A stretch of DNA of 64,000 nt, taken from Amphibalanus amphitrite. Taxonomy: Eukaryota; Arthropoda; Thecostraca; Balanomorpha; Balanidae. The stretch spans positions 558,001 to 622,000 of the forward strand of contig NW_024881678.1 of the NCBI RefSeq assembly GCF_019059575.1, given 5' to 3'. Made by a program: the position numbers and the translations under genes. Below the pieces are notes generated by a model, which saw only the letters and a program-made list of their open reading frames with translations, was not told where the DNA came from and searched no databases. Shown here in pieces: positions 24,901-64,000 of the stretch. Positions within the stretch are counted from its first letter, which is position 1, and the number at the start of each line of letters is the position of its first letter.

Positions 24901-25077
24901 ATGGAGCTGCATGAGCTGGCCGCCGGCGCCGCCACGGCCGAGAGCCTGGCCGCCGCCGAGCCGGTGCTGTCGCCGAAAAAACTGCCCACCGTGGCCACCG
25001 CGCGCGACCCCTACTGTCGTGTAGTGACGTCGCACCAGGGCGCGCCCGACCTGGGTCCCAACGTGTCGATGGTGTGA
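6760..25077 (+). CDS. dome: Domeless-like class I cytokine receptor, 5' end missing (gene overview, 15 exons)
   Basis: This single-pass surface receptor should bind Unpaired-like cytokines and signal through JAK (Hopscotch) and STAT. Fifteen exons with GT-AG borders and matching phases give 3842 coding nt, about 1280 residues, near the length I recall for insect Dome. In order: an N-terminal Cys-containing domain (exons 1-2); a cytokine-receptor module with the class signature C-x9-C-x-W (exon 3: FRC...NCTW) and further Cys pairs (exon 4); several fibronectin III domains (exons 5-13), four of them ending in W-S motifs (LWSPP, VWSR, AWSA, PWSP) where vertebrate receptors have WSxWS; one transmembrane helix at 23265-23340 followed by the basic stop-transfer residues HRTKRK; and a Pro/Ala-rich tail of about 410 residues with 12 tyrosines. 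The signal peptide is not found. The alternative, another FN3 receptor such as a receptor phosphatase, is disfavoured because the tail has no kinase or phosphatase domain and the Cys/Trp signature is present. Confidence 0.88.
6942..7521 (+). other. dome intron with ~80-bp tandem repeat
   Basis: From about 7019 to 7240 there are three imperfect copies of a unit of roughly 75-82 bp. They begin near 7021 (ttgagacgtgg), 7092 (gtggggacgtgg) and 7174 (ggttgagaagtacgg), and two also share the core 'ggacgctgagcctg/gacggtgagcctc'. The rest has no feature I can name. Confidence 0.5.
7522..7651 (+). CDS. dome: dome exon 2: end of N-terminal domain
   Basis: Acceptor tttgtcgccag and donor gtgagt at 7652; phase 0 in, phase 1 out. 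The peptide VLNSTMLRLTDRLERRARYSYACRLRH...GICTNNVNIG adds two cysteines (YAC, GIC) that can pair with those of the previous exon. The NST sequon suggests an extracellular, glycosylated segment. Confidence 0.82.
7652..8393 (+). other. dome intron, no feature seen
   Basis: Intron of 742 bp with a pyrimidine-rich 3' end (ctttgcctttttcacag). No repeat or RNA gene seen. Confidence 0.6.
8394..8535 (+). CDS. dome: dome exon 3: cytokine-receptor signature C-x9-C-x-W
   Basis: Acceptor tttttcacag, donor gtgagt at 8536, phase 1 in and phase 2 out. The peptide DPPLPVEGFRCVSQNWQAVN continues with CTW. Nine residues separate the two Cys and CxW follows, the conserved signature of the first cytokine-homology domain of class I receptors (gp130, Domeless). 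This is the strongest single argument for the receptor class. Confidence 0.88.
8536..12201 (+). other. Long dome intron
   Basis: Intron of 3.7 kb. 8560-9070 is extremely GC-rich with CCGG/GGCC runs (for example near 8810-8840), which creates overlapping open frames on both strands without protein character. 11290-11560 is similar. A short direct repeat, 'ttttgtgacacaaag'-like, lies near 10183-10217. No gene supported. Confidence 0.5.
12202..12383 (+). CDS. dome: dome exon 4: second half of cytokine-homology domain
   Basis: Acceptor gtgtctcacag, donor gtgagt at 12384, phase 2 in and phase 1 out. KPCNITAIRRPLRPGQTRTVSC supplies another Cys pair. It is followed by FRFSHETFRMVMNAYNELGNASSDFVLSTYEI, which reads like the F and G strands of a receptor FN3 fold. 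The motif NAYNELGNASS resembles the 'A.N.LG...S' strand of gp130 family members. Confidence 0.86.
12384..18782 (+). other. Long dome intron, CpG-rich blocks
   Basis: Intron of 6.4 kb. It has GC- and CpG-rich blocks at about 13540-13660, 14700-15010, 15540-15730, 16750-17250 and 17660-18580, any of which could be an internal promoter. I see no exon with both splice borders and sensible phase, no repeat with clear ends and no RNA gene. Confidence 0.5.
18783..18934 (+). CDS. dome: dome exon 5: FN3 domain, first half
   Basis: Acceptor ttttgtcttttcag, donor gtgagc at 18935, phase 1 in and 0 out. VRPAPPVRVWGTNLTTSSVRLRAEIG... starts with the Pro-rich linker and the V/W strand pattern of an FN3 domain and ends SVEYTSRWNQTPQ. 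Confidence 0.85.
18935..19313 (+). other. dome intron, pyrimidine-rich
   Basis: Intron of 379 bp, strongly C/T-rich over its 3' two-thirds (about 19070-19313), a long polypyrimidine tract before the cag acceptor. Confidence 0.6.
19314..19521 (+). CDS. dome: dome exon 6: FN3 domain, second half with LWSPP
   Basis: Acceptor cccccttcacag, donor gtgaga at 19522, phase 0 in and 1 out. LLPNTDYRFAVRMRSS is the classic 'L.P.T.Y.f.VR' F strand of FN3. It is followed by YPDLWSPPLETVLRT, in which W-S-P-P stands where WSxWS is expected. Confidence 0.87.
19792..20094 (+). CDS. dome: dome exon 7: complete FN3 domain
   Basis: Acceptor cgctctgcag, donor gtgagt at 20095, phase 1 on both sides, so a whole FN3 domain sits in one symmetric exon. 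The core residues are VYVYWQQIE...FGYCAVRL...HEFSIAACNSEGKSAEPATLVV, with F-strand 'FSIAACN.EG.S'. Confidence 0.86.
20247..20392 (+). CDS. dome: dome exon 8: FN3 domain, first half
   Basis: Acceptor gtttttcag, donor gtgaga at 20393, phase 1 in and 0 out. VLPRPHPVTLVAEAPGSYTLAWEQ... continues to YTLFWCQHMRDRPFQCE, the A to C' strands of an FN3 domain with two cysteines. Confidence 0.86.
20393..21102 (+). other. dome intron, AT-rich, no feature seen
   Basis: Intron of 710 bp, mostly AT-rich. A short CTGTG repeat at about 21056-21075 is the only structure noted. Confidence 0.55.
21103..21256 (+). CDS. dome: dome exon 9: FN3 domain, second half with VWSR
   Basis: Acceptor cttccctcccag, donor gtgaga at 21257, phase 0 in and 1 out. 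GQLNWTVVDGSLRNHSLRLPATAEYQFAVAANRGAASSGMVWSRCVLLASG completes the preceding domain. It holds two sequons (NWT, NHS) and a W-S motif near the end. Confidence 0.86.
21257..21608 (+). other. dome intron, no feature seen
   Basis: Intron of 352 bp. No repeat or RNA gene seen. Its 3' end, ccctgtgtcttcag, is a good acceptor. Confidence 0.55.
21609..21761 (+). CDS. dome: dome exon 10: FN3 domain, first half
   Basis: Acceptor gtgtcttcag, donor gtgagt at 21762, phase 1 on both sides. ERTQQLDSVSVQSRGATEMTLTWPDY...YKVYYCASHEGQCLP shows the FN3 'LTW' B strand and 'YKVYYC' C strand. Confidence 0.85.
21982..22181 (+). CDS. dome: dome exon 11: FN3 domain, second half
   Basis: Acceptor tttccgcccag, donor gtcagt at 22182, phase 1 in and 0 out. 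STVRVPGLAPYTEYRLQVAVLSGAVEG is a textbook E-F strand region (L.PYTEY). RPEPPTITQ is the linker to the next domain. Confidence 0.87.
22386..22821 (+). CDS. dome: dome exon 12: FN3 domain and start of the next
   Basis: Acceptor cgtctcttcactcag, donor gtcagt at 22822, phase 0 in and 1 out. VSALNSSAVHVSWAAPARPNGQLTQYQL...LQPYRNYKFRLSVCNKADCSAWSAAV is one full FN3 with AWSA near its end. It is followed by PPRTQLLNASAVRVSWRPPTVPGG...VYTLRTV, the first half of another. This is the most canonical FN3 stretch of the gene. Confidence 0.9.
23095..23519 (+). CDS. dome: dome exon 13: last FN3 half, transmembrane helix, juxtamembrane tail
   Basis: Acceptor cattctccccgcag, donor gtgagt at 23520, phase 1 in and 0 out. 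RHLFAIRASVTVSPAGRLDGPWSPLT closes the last FN3 with a W-S motif. A hydrophobic helix (ATIVGVVVGGALLMMFVVLL and following) spans 23265-23340, and the basic HRTKRK marks the cytoplasmic side. The tail includes GYGRL, the first cytoplasmic tyrosine. A 30-bp direct repeat (agagcctgac at 23544 and 23574) lies just beyond the donor. Confidence 0.9.
23842..23976 (+). CDS. dome: dome exon 14: cytoplasmic acidic/Ser-rich segment
   Basis: Acceptor gaccgttccag with a second possible cag 9 bp downstream (ctgctgcag), both in frame. Donor gtacgg at 23977, phase 0 on both sides. LLQEDLTREECDGEGSELTPAVNTDSNSCSSSATNYTDSGAECDK is acidic and Ser/Thr-rich with one tyrosine. Confidence 0.8.
24184..25077 (+). CDS. 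dome: dome exon 15: C-terminal tail and stop
   Basis: Acceptor gtttgttcgtcag; open for 297 codons to TGA at 25075-25077. The tail is Pro/Ala/Gly-rich with ten tyrosines in repeated short contexts (PTYSKF, PPYTKF, SPYVDA, PPYSQI, TGYVSM, NAYVAL, GYVQH and others) and a run of nine alanines near 24751-24780. It ends -NVSMV, which matches a class I PDZ ligand. No YxxQ STAT3-type docking motif is present, but YVSM fits YxxM. Confidence 0.88.
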   Translation: MASSPTYSKFRWPVPAAPPKPQLAPYVQAAGPELPGAAAAAGSAPPYTKFSPYVDAKAIQALVARGRSMESLPAGEPSGDLSRSEPDLSGAAAGPPPPYSQIGHRSSTGYVSMPPEDGLPAAARLGSPPPAAGCAKPCPAAADKSAERNAYVALGPPPQPSSVTGFPPYVLAGPPPGEAPPAVGGCSPAHAAAAAAAAASMSVPTGTAGAPPAWASARLADGAPEVSSGYVQHDKMHPQMELHELAAGAATAESLAAAEPVLSPKKLPTVATARDPYCRVVTSHQGAPDLGPNVSMV

Positions 25078-25760
25078 GCGGTCGGCGCCGCCGGCGCGCC
25101 GCGCACAGACCAGTACAAAGCGCGCGGCGCCGCTCGCCGCCAAATCAGGGTGTGCTGTCGGAGGGCAGAGTACGGCGACACACTGCGCGCCAACCGCCCC
25201 ACATTGTGATATGTCCTGTATTTGCTTGTTGTTACCGATATGGCTCGTGCGCGTGCCGGCTGGCTAGCTTCGTTACTGTTCTATGCAGCTGTCGGCCGCA
25301 CGAGTGTCGGGCCCGCTGCGCTGTACATAGTCACACCGCGCGCGCGTGTGTGTATGTGTATGTGTGTGTGTGTGGAGAGTGGCTGCGGACGGGCGAGTGT
25401 GCGCCGCGCAGACACTCCCCAGTACGGGTTCCCGCCAATGAGAGATGACGAGAGCTGAGAAATTATATGATGTTGGCGATAGAGCTGTGCGCGCTGTAGG
25501 CGGGACGCGGGCTCTATTTTTGCTACTGGCGGAGCGCGCAGAGAGTGGGTGGACGGACGGGCCGCGCGGCCCACAAGGACCGACGTCTCTAGTCGTCTCT
25601 GGGTGTTGTGGTCGCCCGCTGTGCTGTCGGGCCGCGCCGCGCCGCGCCGCCTCGCACCGTCACTGTGCGCGCCACCAGGCGCCTAACGCTGGGGCGATCG
25701 CTGTCGATACGATTAACGCTACTCAATGGTTCCCAATAAATACCCATTTTGGGCGGGCGT
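25078..25760 (+). other. dome: dome 3' untranslated region with poly(A) signal
   Basis: This is GC-rich sequence after the stop. A TG-rich microsatellite lies at about 25346-25373. AATAAA at 25735-25740 is the first canonical poly(A) signal downstream and probably ends the transcript about 15-25 bases later. The end is inferred. Confidence 0.55.
25735..25740 (+). terminator. dome: Poly(A) signal AATAAA for dome
   Basis: Exact AATAAA 658 bp after the stop codon. Confidence 0.55.
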
Positions 25761-27436
25761 ATGCCAAGCGCGTGAGAGAACCTACAGAATACAGTTCCAG
25801 GACGGATAACAAGGTTACATCCAAGGCAAACAACACCTGGCGGAAACTCCGATCTACTCTCATTTCACAAGAGCATCGTACGTTTATATGAAATCCTCTG
25901 AGCGGCGAGGATGCGATGGACCAGTCGCGGGTAATCTACACGTTAAGTCTGTCTGCAAGTCTGCTTAAAATGTGACTCCATCTTGATAACAATCGAATGC
26001 TCATTACGCCACGATTTATATTTCAGCAAATGATCTGAATGGTGTAGAAGACATAGCACTTTTCCTTACCGTCTACTCCTCGTTGAAACTCGCCATGGGC
26101 CAGGCTGTGAGTGCAATTATGAATTACGTAACCCGAAAGCCCCGGGGGACACATGATGCCCCTTTATGATTCTAGCAAACCACTCGATGCAACGTTGTTA
26201 TGTTACTGATCAGAAATTATACAGGTATTGCCGGAAACGATGCGGCCGCGTCGATCGGTCATTGATCGGATCGCTCGCAGCGCGGGCTGCCCCGTAATGC
26301 GCCACTGGTGTTCCAGCGACCCTGGCACAGCTGAGGTCCCGGGTCCATGGCGCGGGGAGCATTGGTCTAGAACTGGGCCCCAGAGACTGGGAAACGAGAT
26401 TCCATCCGACGGGCACGGCTGGCATCGGCACTAAATTAAAGGCAATTAAACAAATGAAGCAGTCTTGCGCGGCGGGAACAAAGGAGACGATTTCACCCAT
26501 AACGTTTCGGCTCCGCTTCTACAGAAGAAACAAAACAGGCGACCGAACATGTCGAAGGATACGTATGATATGCTAAGTGCTAAGGTTGCATGGTTGCGCC
26601 ATGTTGCGCTATAGGATAATTATTTTCCTTTGTGCGAATATATAAATACGTACCGGTCGCATGCCAGACAAATCGTAGGTATAGCTCCTCCGGTGTAACA
26701 TTGGCTCGCTCTGCACAAGGGTGTCGCAGCGATAGCAGTGCTCGCGCAATAACATACGACAATAACTAGTCTACAAAGAACCCTCCCGGACCTGAGGGCT
26801 TCCAAAAGAACATATTCCAAGAGAAAAAATGCCTTCAAAGGGTGTTGCACCTCGTGCAATCATTCCAGGAAAAGCGCTTGTTGAGCGTACGTTGAAATAC
26901 ATTTGACGAAATACTACATATAAACGGATAAACAGCCTGAAACTGCTGCCAGCAACGCATTAGGAGTTATCTTTAACAGATGAAAATGCTACAACATAAT
27001 CGGTCACCAGCCTCACAAGTTTCGAGTGTTAGCTGCAGGATTACTGTTGTTGTCTATTCGTGGTAAAGTTATCCTTCGTATGGCATACACCCTGAAGGTT
27101 TTGACACCATAATTAAAAAGATGTCCTTGTATATCGCATTTCCTTACATGCCTTGTCTGCCGGAACACTTCTCTCGACCTTTTTTATCTTTAGGCAGGTT
27201 GAGACCGATTATTGGCAATATCAAAGTAAAAATGGACAGCAGCAATCCAAAGAAGCGAGATATCGTGCAAACCAGTCTCGGATGGAACCATCGCAGTGCC
27301 TGTGTGTCGTGGGATGATGCAGCATTCGAAATCCCCGAATCTCCGCTAACTACGTTCATCCGATCTCGTCCGCTGCCCGACAGTCTAGCACTCCACCACT
27401 GCACACAAACACTCGTGTATCCGAGTAATGAGCATG
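25761..27436. other. Intergenic gap between convergent genes
   Basis: About 1.7 kb separate the two inferred transcript ends. It is mixed composition with no exon, repeat boundary or RNA gene that I can support. Confidence 0.5.
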
Positions 27437-27442
27437 TTTATT
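27437..27442 (-). terminator. LNX: Poly(A) signal AATAAA for LNX
   Basis: AATAAA on the minus strand, about 0.5 kb after the stop codon. Confidence 0.5.
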
Positions 27443-27965
27443 CGAGGCATCCGGGCGACCGTCTACATTGGCCAGAGCAGCGCCAGAAAACCACCCACAC
27501 CACGCATCACTGAGCGGGCGGGCCACCAGCCCGTCCGCGCGCGGCGCCGACCTCGCGGCACCCCCCGAGAGACCACACGTTCGCCCCACACAGCCGCAGC
27601 CAGCCCTCGCGGCACACAGTCCACCCGCGCCATGGATACCCCGAGCGTAGCCGTCCGACCGGCCGCACACTGCACCCACACAACGGGCGCCCCTAGCTGC
27701 CCGCACACGGCGGCAATCACACCGCTACAACCATCACACACTTCGCACCATCATCGGCGAAAGAACAGCCGCAATCAATCCAACAGCTGAGAGATATGTT
27801 GAAACCACATCATTAAAATAGTGAACATACGCCAATAAGCCGGTTCACCGTACGAAAGTAGATCCAAGATATGAAAGTACCGTATGTAAGATTCACTAAC
27901 CAGCGTCACAACACAGGCCCGGCGAGTCAGGCGCCAGGGGGAAGAGATTCGGGCAGTGCGCGACC
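27437..27965 (-). other. LNX: LNX 3' untranslated region
   Basis: This follows the LNX stop at 27966-27968. TTTATT on the plus strand at 27437-27442 reads AATAAA on the minus strand and is the likely poly(A) signal. Extent inferred. Confidence 0.5.
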
Positions 27966-61055
<33,090 letters not shown>

Positions 61056-64000
61056 GGCGCGCCCCCCTCCCGCGCTCTCTCCACACTCACTCCCGCTCTC
61101 TCCCTCTCAGCCTCGCTCACTCAGAAACATTCGCTCGACACCTGCCGGGAAAGAAAATAAACGGCGCTAATGACTACCAACATACCGAGTACAGAGTACA
61201 TAGCAAATACACATGATTTATTTGTTCTTAGGAGTGTTTTTCCGATGATATTTTAGTGGATGTATAAAGGGCTTCTTTTAATGATAGCTATTAGCATACG
61301 TATTCTTTCATATCTAAAATAGACGTTTTTCAGTCCTAATTTGCATTTTCCATTTGCATTCCCAAGTTCCCAATTTGCAGGTTCAATAGTCTCTCCTCAG
61401 TAGGTATTTCGTATGGGAGATTCGAGAAAAGCTGGCAGCCGCTCGCTGTCAACTAGCTGTCATATGGTAGGATAGGCGATAACATGTTTACACCCCGTAA
61501 ATAGTGAATACTGTCAGCAAGTGTGTCATTTTAATTGCAAAACAAATCAAAAAAGTGTCTTCACTGATGCAGGCCCTCGAGGAACACATTTCTGCACAGA
61601 GCAGAGTATTGATACAGAGCGAAGCGTCATCTCTCCTCTACGATCTTTGACATTTGTTTCTGACACTGCGCAGGTGAACGAAGTCAATCTTCTTCAAAGC
61701 TGGGCTCATTTGGTTCAGCAATATCTTCGTGTAACTCCCACTGGTCCCACGCTGCAAAAAGTCCATCCTCGGTGTCCGCAATCGGTTCGTTCGAACGCCT
61801 CGTCTCCGTCTGCCACCTAATTTGACTGGACCGGTCTCCTCGGTGTCGCAGTGGCCGCTACTTATTAATACCGAGGCCGTTCCAGGCCGGCTGGCACCGG
61901 GCTGCGGTCGGCCAGGCCTGACGGCGCTGACGAACCCCGGCGACCGGCGAACGGCCGGTGGGCCCGGCCCCCGACCCCCGGCCGCACTGCAGCGGCGCAC
62001 CTGGACCGGCGCCGCGCCGCCAGCACCGCTCGATGTGTTTATATTCGCCGGTGATGATGCAGCCGCGCCAAATTCACCTGTCCGTCAGCCCCGGACGGTC
62101 GAATAAACACATACAGACATACAGGCGGGCGCGGCAGCCACCAGCTGCCTCCGGTTCGACTCAGAGCCGAGCCCCTCAGCGCGCACAAAGGCAGACGCGA
62201 GCAAGGCCGCAGCGCGCTCCGAGCTGCCCAGCTTCCGCCGGCGGACAAAGCGAGCTTCCCCGCTCTGACCGGAGGGATAACCAAGCTGTTCTAGGTACGG
62301 GCGGAGGGTAAACCAAGATGTCTGAGCTCCCGAACAGCGTGTGGCGCAGTCCGAGATGAGGCAGCTCTCTGAGGATCCGGCGCGAGGCACCGGTCCGTCG
62401 CCCGCCCACGATATTTGTGGAGGAGCCGGCCAGATGCCGATGGAGTGATGCAAGCTGTTGGTGCTGGCTTCGACGGGTGGCGAGGGCGACGACGGTGGCG
62501 GCGATGGCGGCCTCCCAAGCCCGCCGGACGGGCACGCCGACCATGGGACGGTGCCGTACCATAGCTCTCAGCGACCTGACGGACAGCTAACGACGAGAAG
62601 AAGGTAGGGACCTGTGTTCGCTCTATTCCGGAACCCACGCACGCAACACTTCATCAGAAACTTATTGGAGCGCACAATTCACTAATGACGCTCGGGCCAC
62701 CTGACCGACACCTGAAAGCGGCGACGGGCCATCATTTGAAGAGTTGGAAAGGCAAATTGAATCATGTGAACCTTATATAAGAATAGCTAAGAAATAATAT
62801 TTCAAAAGCGAAGAGCGAAACGTTCTCTTGGAGACATACCTACAAATGAAATTTATTAAAACAGATCACGTTTCTAAAGGTTTATCGGAAGATCAATTTG
62901 GATCGTGTGAAAGCTGTCTTCCATATTTCTGGGCGAGAATCATGTCTTCTTCACATTCATGAAAGTTACCTATGTCATGTTTGTCGGAATGGGCGCATCC
63001 CATTGTTTCTGACGCTGACAACTTGACGCACTGCCGGTATTTCCCCGATAAACATCATTAGAGCAACGCAAGCAGCGATCAATACCACGCCAGATCTGCC
63101 GACAAATAACGTCAACATGTCTCCACCTGCACCGCATCGGAGCGAGAGGGAGAGTCCCGGCTCCCCGGCCCACTGCACTGATTTGGTCCTATGACCGTCG
63201 CCCAGGTGATTGCTACGCCGCTGTTGTCAGACTGTATGTGCGCTGAATTATGCGACGCTAATGAAAAACTCGAGAAAGGTGAGCGATAAGTGTCAGGAGC
63301 AGGAACAGCGGCACCAGACTCAGTAGCCGGCGCTTCAGCAGCTACCTCAGCAGCCAGCGCACGACAGCCTCCGCAACGGCAGACGCAGTGGCAGCATGCT
63401 CTGAACTCCGACCACATAGGCACTGTGAATGGGCTTGACAGCCCCACGGACAGCAAGAGCGACAGCAGCACGATGGATCTGACGTTCGACGTGGCCCCGG
63501 GAGTTGCATCATTAGTTAATGAAGTTGACTGCAACGTGGGAGAATCAAACCGATGATGTGTCCAGGCACAATATCATGGGTTAGACACGACATGTGGACA
63601 AGTGATGCTCGCAGCCAGGTCTTATGTTTGAAAGTTAGTTCCAAAGAAGTTTGGCGGTCAGCGGCGAGCAATTAACTAATGTATTCTAATGAAGTGCCTT
63701 TGATATGCATTTCGAAATCGAAGCAATGAGATTAGTGGGCTGCCCCAGGGCATATAAACCGTTTGCCCGAAGGTAATAAATGGGGACACGTGTTACCCCA
63801 CATTCGAGTTTGCACCATAACTTACGGACCACCCTGCAGCTTACACACATATCTCAGGAGCGCGATTACGCCAAAGCGCCGAAGTTCTACTTCATTAGGG
63901 GCGGTTCGAAACAAACAACTGCCAGATTCCGGTCGGCTCTCAAGGAAGCTAATGGAGTTCTGCAAGTAGAAGTTCCTCGTCACAAATGTGGGCGATACGT
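61056..64000. other. Region upstream of LNX; probable promoter, no exon identified
   Basis: Upstream of the LNX start. A C/T-rich stretch lies at 61063-61125. A GC- and CpG-rich block at about 61840-62560 is the likeliest promoter area, but I see no clear initiator or TATA box. At 63112-63556 opposing frames of 140 (minus) and 88 (plus) codons overlap; neither has recognisable domains or splice support. Confidence 0.4.

Noticed and set aside
63112-63556. Opposing 140- and 88-codon frames
   Set aside because: Both strands open, biased composition, no recognised domain and no splice sites in agreement.

Overview
This is a eukaryotic genomic window with many short, GC-rich coding exons that have canonical GT-AG borders and are separated by introns of 0.2 to 15 kb. 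Every intron phase I could follow is consistent. The two genes I recognise are a Domeless-type cytokine receptor (the JAK/STAT receptor known from arthropods) and an LNX-type RING/PDZ ubiquitin ligase. An arthropod is therefore the best fit. The GC- and CpG-rich exons and the abundance of simple repeats suggest a crustacean (a barnacle or copepod would fit), but that last step is a guess.

Layout. 1-850 is part of a dispersed repeat, cut by the window start. 851-6759 has CpG-rich blocks but no exon I can defend. 6760-25077 (+) is the dome-like receptor: 15 exons, 3842 coding nt, about 1280 residues, lacking only its 5' end (signal peptide). A probable poly(A) signal lies at 25735. After a gap of about 1.7 kb, the LNX gene occupies 27437-61055 on the minus strand. 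It has 12 well supported exons plus one candidate, and the total of 2154 nt reads from ATG to stop (717 residues). It encodes a RING, two TRAF-type zinc fingers and four PDZ domains. The two genes converge tail to tail. 61056-64000, upstream of LNX, is GC-rich in parts and probably holds its promoter and 5' leader, which I cannot delimit.

The 14.9-kb LNX intron at 36305-51182 holds three transposon-like elements almost back to back. One is a 2.4-kb hAT-like element (41795-44191, 8-bp target duplication ATGATCAT). The second is a 4.5-kb element with 336-bp terminal inverted repeats (44565-49112). The third is a 773-bp hAT-like element with a perfect 8-bp target duplication (49202-49974). The first two, and the repeat at the window start, share a module of AGGTCA nuclear-receptor half-sites; the 4.5-kb element and the start repeat also share a tandem pair of CRE palindromes.

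The most unusual feature is that several LNX splice junctions are themselves tandemly duplicated. The donor of exon 2 is copied at an 18-bp offset and the acceptor of the second PDZ1 exon at an 83-bp offset. The acceptor of the PDZ2 exon lies at the edge of an 8-copy, roughly 65-bp minisatellite whose units carry copies of it. A fourth minisatellite abuts the donor of the candidate linker exon. A nearly perfect 780-bp array of GA and CGGGA/CGAGA repeats sits in the intron that splits the RING domain.

How the genes may work together: Dome receives cytokine-like ligands at the surface and signals through JAK/STAT. LNX proteins are cytoplasmic E3 ligases that select substrates through PDZ domains. 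The receptor ends in -SMV, a class I PDZ ligand, and LNX itself ends in -TEV. A functional link between the neighbours is possible but is only an inference. I found no prokaryotic operon, CRISPR array, rRNA or convincing tRNA.
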